NCBI RefSeq assembly: GCF_029714405.1
Contig: NZ_CP121650.1
Location: forward strand, 9,119,001 to 9,183,000
Length of the DNA: 64,000 nt
Direction: 5' to 3'
Origin: Bradyrhizobium sp. CB82
Lineage (GTDB): Bacteria > Pseudomonadota > Alphaproteobacteria > Rhizobiales > Xanthobacteraceae
Made by a program: the position numbers and the translations under genes. Position 1 is the stretch's first letter. Each line of letters opens with the position of its first letter. Below, piece by piece: positions 34,070 to 42,918 of this stretch. The notes under the pieces are model-generated. The model saw nothing but the letters and a program-made list of their open reading frames with translations, did not search any database and was not told the origin of the DNA.

Positions 34070-34993
34070 CTAGTTCTTCCGCTCCGCCACGAACCGCGCG
34101 GCAGCTTGCAGCACGGCGGCGCGGCCGCCGAAGATCGAGACGGCGCTATCGGCTCGCGCGAGCAGATCGCGAACGCGCTGCTTGGCGCCCTCGATGCCGA
34201 GCTGGGTGACGAAGGTGGTCTTGCCGAGGGCAGCGTCCTGGCCGGATGGTTTGCCGAGTGCCGCCGCGTCGCCCTCGACGTCGAGCAGGTCGTCGGCGAT
34301 CTGGAAGGCTTCGCCGAGCGCACGGCCGTAATCGTCGAGCGCCTGGTATTCCGCGCTCGAGGCTTGGCCCAGGATCGCGCCGGCGATGCAGCCATAGCGC
34401 AGCAGCGCGCCGGTCTTCATCTGCTGGAGCCGCGCGACGTCGACCGGCTCGCGATCGCCGAAGCGGCCTTCACCGGCGAGATCGAGAATCTGCCCGCCGA
34501 CCATGCCGCCGATGCCGGCGCAGCGCGCCAACGCGCGCGTCAGCAAGAGCCGGACATTGGCGTCGCGATGGATCTCGTCGCGGGTGACGATATCGAAAGC
34601 AAGCGTCAGAAGCCCGTCGCCGGCGAGGATTGCGGTGGCGTCGTCGGTCTTCTTGTGCAGCGTCGGCCGTCCGCGGCGAAGGTCGGAATTGTCCATCGAC
34701 GGCAGATCGTCATGGATCAGCGAATAGCAGTGGATGCATTCGAGCGCCGCACCGACGAGCAGGGCGGCCTCGCGCGGCACACCGAACACCGCGGCGCTCT
34801 CGACCACCAGGAACGGCCGCAGGCGTTTGCCCCCGCCGAGGCTCGAATAGCGCATCGCGTCCATCAGCCGCTTGGGGCGCGCGATCTCGTCTGGCAGGAT
34901 GTCATCCGACAACAGCCTGGCCAGCAGGGCCTCGGTATCGTCTGCGGTCTTGTCCAGGCGTTTGGCGAAATCGGACGGGGTCGTGCCGGTCAT
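34070..34993 (-). CDS. ispA: Polyprenyl (farnesyl) diphosphate synthase
   Basis: The 307-residue head-to-tail prenyltransferase joins isopentenyl diphosphate to allylic diphosphates. The first aspartate-rich motif is DDLPSMD (Asp95, Asp96, Asp101) and the second DDLLD (234-238). Tyr90, five residues before the first motif, is the aromatic gate of C15-producing bacterial enzymes, so farnesyl diphosphate is the likely product. The N-terminal GGGKRLRP and the IHDD region are standard. The ATG of MTGTTPS was chosen. It is divergent from mtgA, and ispG of the same pathway is 7 kb away. Confidence 0.93.
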   Translation of the reverse strand: MTGTTPSDFAKRLDKTADDTEALLARLLSDDILPDEIARPKRLMDAMRYSSLGGGKRLRPFLVVESAAVFGVPREAALLVGAALECIHCYSLIHDDLPSMDNSDLRRGRPTLHKKTDDATAILAGDGLLTLAFDIVTRDEIHRDANVRLLLTRALARCAGIGGMVGGQILDLAGEGRFGDREPVDVARLQQMKTGALLRYGCIAGAILGQASSAEYQALDDYGRALGEAFQIADDLLDVEGDAAALGKPSGQDAALGKTTFVTQLGIEGAKQRVRDLLARADSAVSIFGGRAAVLQAAARFVAERKN

Positions 34994-35154
34994 CAAGAAG
35001 GGCTCCAGAACTAAAATTCGGCCGGACAATCCTTTATGCCGGCGCTTCCGTCAATCACTTGGAACGCCTTAAAACTGCTGGAAAAGGCCCGAATTATCAC
35101 AGGCTTAATCGCCGGGCCGGTTCATCACTTCCATTTTGGCGCAGGACAAGGTCG

Positions 35155-35832
35155 ATTTTTCGCATCGTCAAAACCCTGGCTCTGGTGGTTACGGTCGCGG
35201 CGCTCCTGCCCTACGCAATCGCGCCGTTCTACAGCACCGGCCACCCGGTTTCGACGCTGATGGCCTGGCGCAGCTTGCGCGGCGCGCCGATGCAGCGGCA
35301 GTGGATCGATCTGGCGGCGATGTCGCCTTATTTGCCGCGTGCGGTGGTCGGCGCCGAAGATGCCCATTTCTGCAAGCATCACGGCATCGACTGGGGCGCG
35401 CTGCGCGAGGCGATCGACGACGCGCAGGAGGACGGCACGCCGTTCCGCGGCGCCTCCACCATCACCCAGCAGGTGGCCAAAAACCTGTTCCTCTGGCAGG
35501 GGCGGGATCCGATCCGGAAAGTGCTGGAGTTTCCGCTGGCGCTCTGGATCGACTTCGTCCTTCCCAAGCCGCGGATCCTGGAGATTTACCTCAATATCGC
35601 CGAGCTCGGGCCGCAGGGGCAGTTCGGTGCGGAGGCGGGCAGCGCCTATGCCTTCGGCAGGTCTGCTGCCAGTCTCTCGCCGCGGGAGGCGGGACTTTTG
35701 GCCTCGATCCTGCCAAACCCGGTCAAACGCAGCGCCCGCACCCCGGGACCTGGGGTGCGGCGGCTGGCGGTGACTTATATGGCGCGGGCGCAGGCCGTTC
35801 AGACCTGCTGGCGGGAAAATCGCGGATTTTGA
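35155..35832 (+). CDS. mtgA: Monofunctional biosynthetic peptidoglycan transglycosylase
   Basis: MtgA polymerises lipid II into glycan strands at the inner membrane. After a single N-terminal anchor ([20 protein letters not shown]) come the glycosyltransferase-51 motifs: [17 protein letters not shown] with the catalytic Glu, [16 protein letters not shown], and [20 protein letters not shown]. No ATG or GTG lies at the family start. The placed start is an ATT with AGGA eight bases upstream, and homologues begin near here. The alternatives are a TTG at 35059 with no ribosome site, or a GTG at 35185 that would cut into the membrane helix. Confidence 0.85.
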   Translation: MFRIVKTLALVVTVAALLPYAIAPFYSTGHPVSTLMAWRSLRGAPMQRQWIDLAAMSPYLPRAVVGAEDAHFCKHHGIDWGALREAIDDAQEDGTPFRGASTITQQVAKNLFLWQGRDPIRKVLEFPLALWIDFVLPKPRILEIYLNIAELGPQGQFGAEAGSAYAFGRSAASLSPREAGLLASILPNPVKRSARTPGPGVRRLAVTYMARAQAVQTCWRENRGF

Positions 35833-35922
35833 GCCCATTTCGGGCACTTTTTCCGGCCCAAAACCCTAGCTTTACGAACAGCGTTCCTCTATAAGCCCGG
35901 CCTTGATCGGCATTCAGCTCGC

Positions 35923-35960
35923 CCCGCATTGCGGGTGCTGAGCCGTCCGGAAGGCCGGAC
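35923..35960 (+). promoter_or_regulatory. Two hairpins in the rpmF leader
   Basis: A 5-bp hairpin (CCCGC/GCGGG) at 35923-35935 and a 6-bp hairpin (GTCCGG/CCGGAC, loop AAGG) at 35945-35960 lie within 75 bases of the rpmF start. They may be part of a leader that controls L32 or simply of the upstream gene's 3' end. No T-tract follows. Confidence 0.4.
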
Positions 35961-35995
35961 GATGCCCCGAACACCAATCCCTAGAGGAATCGATA

Positions 35996-36178
35996 ATGGC
36001 CGTTCCGAGAAGAAAAACCTCGCCGTCGCGCCGTGGCATGCGCCGCTCTGCTGACGCGCTGAAGAAGCCGACCTATGTCGAGGACAAGGACTCCGGCGAG
36101 CTCCGCCGCCCGCACCATCTCGACCTCAAGACCGGCATGTACAAGGGCCGGCAGGTCCTGAAGAAGAAAGAGTCCTGA
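35996..36178 (+). CDS. rpmF: 50S ribosomal protein L32
   Basis: A 60-residue basic protein, [20 protein letters not shown] then [20 protein letters not shown], with the standard L32 N-terminus [14 protein letters not shown]. It ends [18 protein letters not shown] and lacks the C-terminal CxxC zinc knuckle of some L32 forms, as usual in alphaproteobacteria. The ATG follows AGAGGAATCGATA. It is part of the large ribosomal subunit. Confidence 0.97.
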   Translation: MAVPRRKTSPSRRGMRRSADALKKPTYVEDKDSGELRRPHHLDLKTGMYKGRQVLKKKES

Positions 36179-36316
36179 GGCCGGCGTATCGACAGGCGGG
36201 CGTTTCGCCCCCTGGATTCGGCCAATCAGTGAGTTAAGACGGTGACGGCGGCGGAGCAAATGCTTCGCCGCCGCATTGTCCTGCCCGGATGTCTCGATCA
36301 GGAAGGCGCACACGCG

Positions 36317-36955
36317 ATGGTCGGTTTCCCGCTGCTTCTCATTCCGCTCGCGGTCTACAACATCATCGTCTTCCTGATGCCCACCGTGTCCTTCACGGAT
36401 GTGCTGTTCAAGGTGCCGATGATCACCGGCGAGCCGTGGCCGGTCACGCTGGGCGATCTCCTGCTCGCGCTCGGAATTGTGCTGCTGCTGCTCGAGGTCG
36501 TGAAGGGCGCGCGGCCCGGCGCAAAATTCCTGATGGATCATTTGCTGTCGCTGATCGTGTTCGGCGCGGCCGTGGCCGAATTCGTGATGTGGCCCAAATT
36601 CGGTAATTCCATCTATTTCCTGCTGGTGCTGCTCGCGATGGCCGATTTCATCGGCGGCGTCGCCCAACGCACGCGTCGGCGCGCCTATGTCACCGAGCCG
36701 GCACCGCGCAAAGCGCGCCGTCAGGTCGAGGCGGCGGCGGACGAGCCTGTCGTCGAACCGCGCATGGCGGCTGCGCCGCAGCCCGCGCCGGTCGCGCCTC
36801 CTGCGCCCGCGCCATCTGCGCAGTCCGTCGCCGAATCCGTGCTGATGGATCACCCCGCGCCGAAGCCGGCGCAAGCTCCGCCCTCGCCGGAAATCCAGTC
36901 GCCGCATTTGCAGCCAAGCAACGGCACGCCGGCGCCGCCGGATACGCCGCGCTAG
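36317..36955 (+). CDS. Membrane protein of unknown function with Pro/Ala-rich tail
   Basis: From the ATG with AGGAAGG nine bases before it, the 212-residue protein has four hydrophobic segments (about residues 1-20, 43-62, 72-94 and 97-117). After these the tail (about 125-212) is rich in Ala and Pro, with a basic start RTRRRAYVTEPAPRKARRQ, and is probably disordered. The four-helix part resembles uncharacterised rhizobial inner-membrane proteins. An upstream ATG would add 25 residues without similarity. Confidence 0.75.
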   Translation: MVGFPLLLIPLAVYNIIVFLMPTVSFTDVLFKVPMITGEPWPVTLGDLLLALGIVLLLLEVVKGARPGAKFLMDHLLSLIVFGAAVAEFVMWPKFGNSIYFLLVLLAMADFIGGVAQRTRRRAYVTEPAPRKARRQVEAAADEPVVEPRMAAAPQPAPVAPPAPAPSAQSVAESVLMDHPAPKPAQAPPSPEIQSPHLQPSNGTPAPPDTPR

Positions 36956-37137
36956 ATCGGCCTCTAACCCTTCGGACGGCGCGCTCCCTCTCCCGCATGC
37001 GAGCCCTTGCGGGGGGAGCACACCGTGATCGCGCCGTCATCTCGCGTCACAAATTTGTCGAAGCAGCAGAGGAAACCGCAGTGCGCGTCGGACGGCGCGC
37101 CGCTCGCCACCACACGCTCCCGCTGTCAAGGAATCCC

Positions 37138-37995
37138 ATGTTGCTCGATCGTCGTTCCCTGCTCGCCTCGCTGTGCGCGCTGGCCGCAGGTCCCGCATTT
37201 GCTGCAGGCGCCCCGCCTGCGCTCGAAACTTACGAGCGCGAGAGTGGCGGGCGGGTCGGCTTCTATGCTGAAAGCCTGCGCTCCGGCAAAAAGCTGGCCT
37301 GGCGCGCGGACGAGCGCTTCGTCATGTGCTCTACGTTCAAGGCGTCGCTTGCGGCCTGCGTGCTGGCGCGGGTCGATCGCGGCGAGGACCGGCTTGCGGC
37401 GATGATCGGCTATGGCCAGGCCGACCTGCTCGACTATGCGCCGGCGGCGAAGGATAACCTTTCGAAAGGCGCGATGTCGGTCGCCGACATGTGCAAGGCC
37501 AGCGTCGAGCTCAGCGACAACACCTGCGCCAATCTCCTGCTGGCGCGAATCGGGGGACCGGCGGCACTCACCGCGTTCTGGCGCTCGCTCGGCGACACCA
37601 CCTCGCGGCTCGATCACAACGAGCCGGAGCTCAACCGTTCGCCGCCAGGCGACCCGCACGACACGACCACGCCCGCTGCCATGGCCGGCAATTTCCGCCG
37701 TCTCGTGCTTGGCGAAGCGTTGTCCGCGGCCTCGCGCGCACAACTCACCGGCTGGATGGTGAACTGCAAGACCGGCGCAAAACGGCTGCGCGCCGGCCTG
37801 CCGGGACGCTGGATGATCGGCGACAAGACCGGCAATAACGGCAAGGACGCCTCCGGCGACATCGTGGTGGCCTGGCCGAAGCCCGAAACGCCGATCCTGA
37901 TTGTGGCCTACACCCAGGGTGGCACGCCGACCGCGGCGCAGATCGACACCGTATTCGCGAGTATAGGGCGGATGGTCGCCGAACAGCTGGGATGA
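37138..37995 (+). CDS. Class A beta-lactamase
   Basis: A 285-residue exported serine hydrolase. The N-terminus MLLDRRSLLASLCALAAGPA leads to FAAGAPP, a twin-arginine-like signal with cleavage near AFA. The full class A active site is present: STFK with nucleophile Ser65, SDN at 126-128, the omega-loop EPELN with Glu162, and KTG at 230-232. It should hydrolyse penicillins and perhaps cephalosporins in the periplasm. The ATG has AAGGA before it. No AmpR-type regulator is adjacent. Confidence 0.93.
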   Translation: MLLDRRSLLASLCALAAGPAFAAGAPPALETYERESGGRVGFYAESLRSGKKLAWRADERFVMCSTFKASLAACVLARVDRGEDRLAAMIGYGQADLLDYAPAAKDNLSKGAMSVADMCKASVELSDNTCANLLLARIGGPAALTAFWRSLGDTTSRLDHNEPELNRSPPGDPHDTTTPAAMAGNFRRLVLGEALSAASRAQLTGWMVNCKTGAKRLRAGLPGRWMIGDKTGNNGKDASGDIVVAWPKPETPILIVAYTQGGTPTAAQIDTVFASIGRMVAEQLG

Positions 37996-38040
37996 TCGCG
38001 CCGCATTGACCCGCGCCGCGCTTCCGGGGCAAGTGAAGGG

Positions 38041-39651
38041 ATGGTGGAAGCGCGATTTCAGATATTTCTGATCCTGCTCGCCGTGCTGGCCGGCACGGCG
38101 CTCCTGGCGCGGCGCTTCAACATCGCGCCCGCCATCCTCTTGATGCTGGCGGGCGTTGGCCTTGCCTTCGTGCCGGGCATGCCGCGGGTCGAGCTGCCGC
38201 CGGAGCTCGTGCTGCTCCTGGTGCTGCCACCGCTGATCTATTCGGCCAGCGTCGCCATGAGCTGGCGCGAATTCAGGAACAATCTGCGTCCGATCGTGCT
38301 GCTCGCGGTCGGCGCCGTGATCTTCACCGCGGCGATGGTGGCAGGCGCTGCGCATTTCCTGATCGGCATGCCCTGGACGGTCGGCTTCCTGCTCGGGGCC
38401 ATCGTCGCGCCGCCGGATGTGGTGGCGCCGCTGGCGATCGCGCGCAGGCTGCACATGCCGCGCCGCATCCTGGTCGTGCTCGAAGGCGAAGGGCTCGCCA
38501 ACGATGCCACCGCGCTGATCCTCTACCGCTTCGCGCTCGCCGCGATCACGACCGGCAGCTTCTCGCTGCCGCTTGCGACCGGCGAGTTCTTCCTCATCGT
38601 TGCCGGCGAGATCGCCTACGGCATCGGGGTCGGCTGGCTGTCCTTGCGTGCACGCAAATGGGCGCGCGATCCGCAGGTCGAGATCACGCTGTCGCTGATC
38701 ACGCCTTACCTCGCTTATTGGCTGCCCGAGCATGTCGGCGGCAGCGGCGTCATCGCCACCGTCGCCTGCGGGCTCTATGTGAGCTGGAACGGGCCCTTGT
38801 GGATTTCCTCGGCCACGCGCCTGCAGGGCATCTTCTTCTGGGACCTCGTGATCTACCTGATCGAGGGCATCCTGTTCCTCCTCACCGGCTTCCAGATGCG
38901 CGCGCTTTACGAGAAGTCGAAGGCGTTCCCGCTCGACGAGATCCTGGTCGCCACCGGCGTGGTCGTTCTCATCGTGGTGATCGCGCGCTTCGCCTGGCTC
39001 TATCCCGCGACCTACCTGCCGCGGATCTTGAGCCCGAGCCTGCGCCGGCGCGATCCCTCACCGCCCTGGCAATGGGCGTTCACGCTCGCCTTCACCGGCG
39101 TGCGCGGTGCGGTGTCGCTCGCGGCCGCGCTGGCGTTGCCCTTCGTGCTGCCGGGCGGCGAGGCATTCCCCTATCGCGACCTGATCCTGTTCGTCGCCTT
39201 CGGCGTCATCTTCGTCACGCTGGTCGGCGTCGGCCTCGGCCTGCCCAAGGTGGTGCGATGGCTCGGCGTGGCAGACGCCGGCCGCTCCGAGCACCTTGCC
39301 GAGCACGAGGCCGAGATCGCCGCACGCCGCCAGGCGCTCGATGCAGCCCTGAGATCGCTCGATACGCTCGCCGAGGAGACGAAGCTGTCCGACGAGGTGC
39401 TGCGCCTGCTGCGCGCCCGGCACGAAATCCGCGCCAGCCAGCTCCCCGACTCGCTCGATCCGAGCGGCCACGACGTCTCCGCCGCCGGCACCACGCTGAC
39501 GCGCGAGCTGATCACCGCGGAGCGCAGGTTCATCCACGAGCTGTTGCGCGACGGCAAGATCACCGACGAAACGAGGCGACGGATCGAGCGTGATCTCGAT
39601 CTGGAGGAAGCCAGTCTCGCGAACAGGGAGTTTCAGAGGGTGCCGCTGTAG
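38041..39651 (+). CDS. Na+/H+ antiporter, CPA1 family
   Basis: A 536-residue inner-membrane antiporter with about 12 helices (residues 5-410) and a soluble C-terminal region of about 120 residues with coiled-coil character. Typical CPA1 features are LVLPPLIYSASVAMSWREFR, LGAIVAPPDVVAPLAIARRL with the APPD ion-site aspartate, EGEGLANDATALILYRFALA and FTGVRGAVSLAAALALP. It exchanges sodium or potassium for protons to hold internal pH. The APPD sequence replaces the more usual DPxA/TDP. It begins 45 bases after the beta-lactamase. Confidence 0.93.
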   Translation: MVEARFQIFLILLAVLAGTALLARRFNIAPAILLMLAGVGLAFVPGMPRVELPPELVLLLVLPPLIYSASVAMSWREFRNNLRPIVLLAVGAVIFTAAMVAGAAHFLIGMPWTVGFLLGAIVAPPDVVAPLAIARRLHMPRRILVVLEGEGLANDATALILYRFALAAITTGSFSLPLATGEFFLIVAGEIAYGIGVGWLSLRARKWARDPQVEITLSLITPYLAYWLPEHVGGSGVIATVACGLYVSWNGPLWISSATRLQGIFFWDLVIYLIEGILFLLTGFQMRALYEKSKAFPLDEILVATGVVVLIVVIARFAWLYPATYLPRILSPSLRRRDPSPPWQWAFTLAFTGVRGAVSLAAALALPFVLPGGEAFPYRDLILFVAFGVIFVTLVGVGLGLPKVVRWLGVADAGRSEHLAEHEAEIAARRQALDAALRSLDTLAEETKLSDEVLRLLRARHEIRASQLPDSLDPSGHDVSAAGTTLTRELITAERRFIHELLRDGKITDETRRRIERDLDLEEASLANREFQRVPL

Positions 39652-39667
39652 CGGCATCCTCAACTCG

Positions 39668-39815
39668 CCGTCCCGGACAAGCGAGCGGAGATCCGGGACG
39701 AGATTGGAGAGATGTGTGCGAAATTGGCTCAGCTTCGTCATTGCGAGCGCAGCGAAGCAATCCAGACCGTCTCCGCGGAAGGATTCTGGATTGCTTCGCT
39801 GCGCTCGCAAAGACG
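39668..39815. repeat. Two intergenic palindromes between antiporter and amidase genes
   Basis: First, CGTCCCGGA/TCCGGGACG at 39669-39700, a short relative of family 2. Second, a very strong element at 39741-39810 with perfect 26-base arms (starting TTGCGAGCGCAGCGAAGCAA) and an 18-base loop, extended by CGTCA and AGACG at the ends. The strong hairpin lies four bases from the amidase stop and could end transcription from both sides. Confidence 0.9.
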
Positions 39816-39818
39816 CTA

Positions 39819-40640
39819 TTAGCGCTTCTCGCAAAACTCCTTCATCGCACCCGCCACGGCCGTTGCAATCACCTGCTGCCGCTCGGGCGAATTCATCGCC
39901 ATCTCCTCGTCGCGATTGATGATGGAGCCAGCCTCCAGCAGGACCGCGGCGCTTCTCGTGCGTGAGAGCACGATGAGCTGGTCGTAGCGATAGACGCCGA
40001 AATCCTTGTCCAGCAGCTCGTGACGATAACGGCCCATCAGCGGCAGGGTGTACTGGTGCGCGTAAGTCAGGTCCTGCGCCTTCAACTCCCTGCCGACGAG
40101 GCGCGCGAACGCAAGACTCGCCGCATAATGCGGATTCTGCCGCGAGACGAACAGCGAGTAACCGGAGAAGCGGTCGCTGAAATGGCTTTTCGCGCCCTCG
40201 AACTCCCACTCCTCCAGGAGTTTGTCCGGCACGGCGTCGTGATGAATCGACAGGAAGAGATCGGCCCGCCAGTCGTTGGCGACATTGACGCGCTTGAACA
40301 GGCTCGGCCTCGCCCTGCCCTCGGTCACCAAGAGACGTGTCGTGGCAAAACCCTCCGACTTCAGCCTCGTAGAGATGAGCCTCGCAAGCCGGAGATTGAA
40401 CGCGAACTCCGGATCGTTGCGCGCGCTGTCGGCGCCGAGGGCTTCGGCGGTGTGGCCGACGTCCACGACGATGCGGAACTTGGCCGGCGCGCAATGTTCG
40501 AGCACGGGCTTGGCATTGGGCTTGGGCTTGGCGCGCACGATCTTCCACGCCGGCACGGCATGACTCGCGTCGATCGGCGCGAGCGACAACGGAAGAAGCG
40601 AAGCAACGATCGCCGCAATGATGTCCCGCAAGGACGGCAA
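39819..40640 (-). CDS. N-acetylmuramoyl-L-alanine amidase
   Basis: A 273-residue exported Amidase_3 enzyme that cuts the bond between muramic acid and the stem peptide in peptidoglycan. It has a signal peptide (residues 1-28, SLRDIIAAIVASLLPLSLAP), then the zinc ligands His63 (VDVGHTAEA) and Glu78 (DPEFAFN), a His in LSIHHDA and the catalytic Glu in VLLEAGSIIN. All catalytic residues are present. It follows the TauD-like gene by three bases on the same strand. Confidence 0.92.
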   Translation of the reverse strand: MPSLRDIIAAIVASLLPLSLAPIDASHAVPAWKIVRAKPKPNAKPVLEHCAPAKFRIVVDVGHTAEALGADSARNDPEFAFNLRLARLISTRLKSEGFATTRLLVTEGRARPSLFKRVNVANDWRADLFLSIHHDAVPDKLLEEWEFEGAKSHFSDRFSGYSLFVSRQNPHYAASLAFARLVGRELKAQDLTYAHQYTLPLMGRYRHELLDKDFGVYRYDQLIVLSRTRSAAVLLEAGSIINRDEEMAMNSPERQQVIATAVAGAMKEFCEKR

Positions 40641-40643
40641 GCG

Positions 40644-41540
40644 CTACACCGGCCGCTCGCCCTTCACCGTTACGCGCGTGCCGGAGCGCGTGTGCGGCCA
40701 GTAGTCCCACATCGCGCGGTGTTGGGTGCAGCGGTTGTCCCAGAAGGCGATGGCGTTCTCGGTCCAGCGGAAGCGGCACTGGAACAGCGGGTTTTCGGCG
40801 TGCTGATAGAGATAAGCGAGCATCGCGTCGCTTTCGTCGCGGGGAATGCCGTTGATGTAACGGGTGAAGCCGCGGTTGACGTAGAGGGCCTTCTTGCCCG
40901 TAACCGGATGTGTGCGCACCACCGGGTGCTCGGCATGCGGATAGCTCGGCTTGTCGGCGACGCCGTGGTTGGCGTAGAGCCCGCGATAGATCGGCTCGCC
41001 GTCATGCAGCGCGGTGAGGCCGTCGAGATAGGTTTTCATGCGGTCCGACAGCGCCTCATAGGCCGCATACATGTTGGCGAACAGCGTGTCGCCGCCGCGC
41101 GGCGGGCATTGCTTGATGTAGAGGATCGAGCCCATCGGCGGTTCGAGATCGCACGACACATCGGAATGCCAGCCCTCGCCGTTGGCTCGCGGCGAGTTCT
41201 TGTCGGCATAGATCTTCATCAGCGCGGGATCTTCGTCCTGATGCGGAGCGGCGGGATGACAATGCAGCTCGCCAAACTTGCGGCCGAAGGCGAGGTGCTG
41301 CTTTGGGGTGATGTGCTGGTCGCGGAAGAAGATGACGAGGTTTTCGGCGAGCGCGCGATGGATCTCGTCCACCTGCCGGTTGGAGCGCGCATCGTCGGAT
41401 ACGAGCCTGCCGATGTCGACGCCTGATATTTCCGCGCCGATGATGGGCGTCAGTTTTTCGACGGCGATGGTCTCATAGGGCGCGCCGTCCTCCGCCATGT
41501 GGCGATAGCGCGGACCCTGCTTGCCGGCGAGCGAGCTCAT
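40644..41540 (-). CDS. TauD/TfdA-family 2-oxoglutarate-dependent dioxygenase
   Basis: A 298-residue non-heme Fe(II) enzyme. The facial triad is His125 and Asp127 (GEGWHSDVS) with distal His274 (TQHRAMWDYW), and Arg285 (HTRSGTR) should bind 2-oxoglutarate. The N-terminal LTPIIGAEISGVDIGRL and PPRGGDTLFANMYAAYEAL are family marks. Substrates of such enzymes include taurine, alkyl sulfates and aryloxyacetates, and none can be chosen. A later ATG (MAEDGAP, base 41498) is an alternative start. Confidence 0.93.
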   Translation of the reverse strand: MSSLAGKQGPRYRHMAEDGAPYETIAVEKLTPIIGAEISGVDIGRLVSDDARSNRQVDEIHRALAENLVIFFRDQHITPKQHLAFGRKFGELHCHPAAPHQDEDPALMKIYADKNSPRANGEGWHSDVSCDLEPPMGSILYIKQCPPRGGDTLFANMYAAYEALSDRMKTYLDGLTALHDGEPIYRGLYANHGVADKPSYPHAEHPVVRTHPVTGKKALYVNRGFTRYINGIPRDESDAMLAYLYQHAENPLFQCRFRWTENAIAFWDNRCTQHRAMWDYWPHTRSGTRVTVKGERPV

Positions 41541-41622
41541 GGATGTTGCTCCCGATCATTGTTGATTGGAAACATGGTAGATGGGGTAACGGGCCGCGAA
41601 CAGCGGAAAACAGCGGAGCAAA

Positions 41623-42906
41623 CTACTCCGCCGCCGTTACCGGCACCTTGGCACCCTGGCCATAGCGCTGGTCGATGTAGTCGATCACCAGTGCCTTGAA
41701 GTCGGCGGCGATGCCGGGGCCGCGCAGGGTGCGGAACTTCTTGCCGTCGACGAAGACGGGGGCGGCCGGCGCCTCGCCGGTGCCGGGCAAGGAGATGCCG
41801 ATATTGGCGTGTTTGGATTCGCCAGGGCCGTTGACGATGCAGCCCATGACCGCGACGTTGAGCTCTTCGACTCCGGGATATTTCGTCTTCCAGGTCGGCA
41901 TCTCGTCGCGGATGAAATCCTGGATCGAGCGGGCCAACTCCTGGAACGTGGTCGAGGTGGTGCGCCCACAGCCCGGACAGGCCGCAACCAGCGGCACGAA
42001 GGTGCGGAAACCCATGGTCTGCAAGAGCTCCTGGGCCACCTGCACCTCGCGGGTGCGGTCGCCGCCCGGCTCCGGCGTCAGCGAGATGCGGATGGTGTCG
42101 CCTATGCCCTGCTGCAGCAGGATGCCGAGCGCGGCCGACGAGGCGACGATGCCCTTGGTGCCCATGCCGGCCTCGGTGAGGCCGAGGTGGATGGCGTAGT
42201 CGGAACGGCTCGCCAGGACCTCATAGACGGCGATCAGATCCTGCACCGCCGACACCTTGGCCGACAGGATGATGCGGTTCTTGGGCATGCCGAGCTCTTC
42301 GGCGCGCGCCGCCGAGAGCAACGCTGACTGCACCATGGCTTCGCGCATCACGGCGCGGGCATCGCGCGGATTGGCCGAGGCCGCGTTCTCGTCCATCAGC
42401 TTGGACAACAACTCCTGGTCGAGCGAGCCCCAATTGGCGCCGATGCGCACCGGCTTGTCGTGCTTGTTGGCGATCTCGATGATGTCGGCGAACTGGGTGT
42501 CGCGCTTGTCCTTGAAGCCGACATTGCCCGGATTGATGCGGTACTTGTCGAGCGCTTCCGCACAGGCCGGATGGTCGGCGAGCAGCTTGTGGCCGATATA
42601 ATGGAAGTCGCCGATCAAAGGCGTGGTGATGCCGCGCTTGCGCAGGCCGTCGCGGATGTGCGGAACGGCGGCGGCGGCCTCTTCGCGGTCCACGGTGATT
42701 CGGACCATCTCGGAGCCGGCGCGCGACAGCGCTGCGACCTGGGCGATGGTGCCCTCGATATCGGCCGTGTCGGTGTTGGTCATCGACTGCACCACAATGG
42801 GCGCGCCGCCGCCGACGGCGACGTCGCCGACCTTGACCTGGGTGGTGTTGTGGCGCGGCTGAGGCCCCGCGATGTCGGAATCGATGGTGTTTTCGGGCTT
42901 GTTCAT
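41623..42906 (-). CDS. ispG: 4-hydroxy-3-methylbut-2-en-1-yl diphosphate synthase
   Basis: IspG reduces methylerythritol cyclodiphosphate to HMBPP in the MEP isoprenoid pathway, using a [4Fe-4S] cluster. The 427-residue protein has Cys310 and Cys313 (CPGCGR), Cys356 ([10 protein letters not shown]) and Glu363 as cluster ligands, and the TIM-barrel signatures [28 protein letters not shown] and [12 protein letters not shown]. The length is normal for alphaproteobacteria. It is followed by the TauD gene after about 80 bases and preceded by the DMT gene by 12. Confidence 0.97.
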   Translation of the reverse strand: MNKPENTIDSDIAGPQPRHNTTQVKVGDVAVGGGAPIVVQSMTNTDTADIEGTIAQVAALSRAGSEMVRITVDREEAAAAVPHIRDGLRKRGITTPLIGDFHYIGHKLLADHPACAEALDKYRINPGNVGFKDKRDTQFADIIEIANKHDKPVRIGANWGSLDQELLSKLMDENAASANPRDARAVMREAMVQSALLSAARAEELGMPKNRIILSAKVSAVQDLIAVYEVLASRSDYAIHLGLTEAGMGTKGIVASSAALGILLQQGIGDTIRISLTPEPGGDRTREVQVAQELLQTMGFRTFVPLVAACPGCGRTTSTTFQELARSIQDFIRDEMPTWKTKYPGVEELNVAVMGCIVNGPGESKHANIGISLPGTGEAPAAPVFVDGKKFRTLRGPGIAADFKALVIDYIDQRYGQGAKVPVTAAE

Positions 42907-42918
42907 GCGGTCCAGATA

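Noticed and set aside
34630..35154. An upstream extension of mtgA in frame
   Set aside because: It is antisense to ispA and has no similarity to transglycosylases. Only the portion from about 35155 is family-like.
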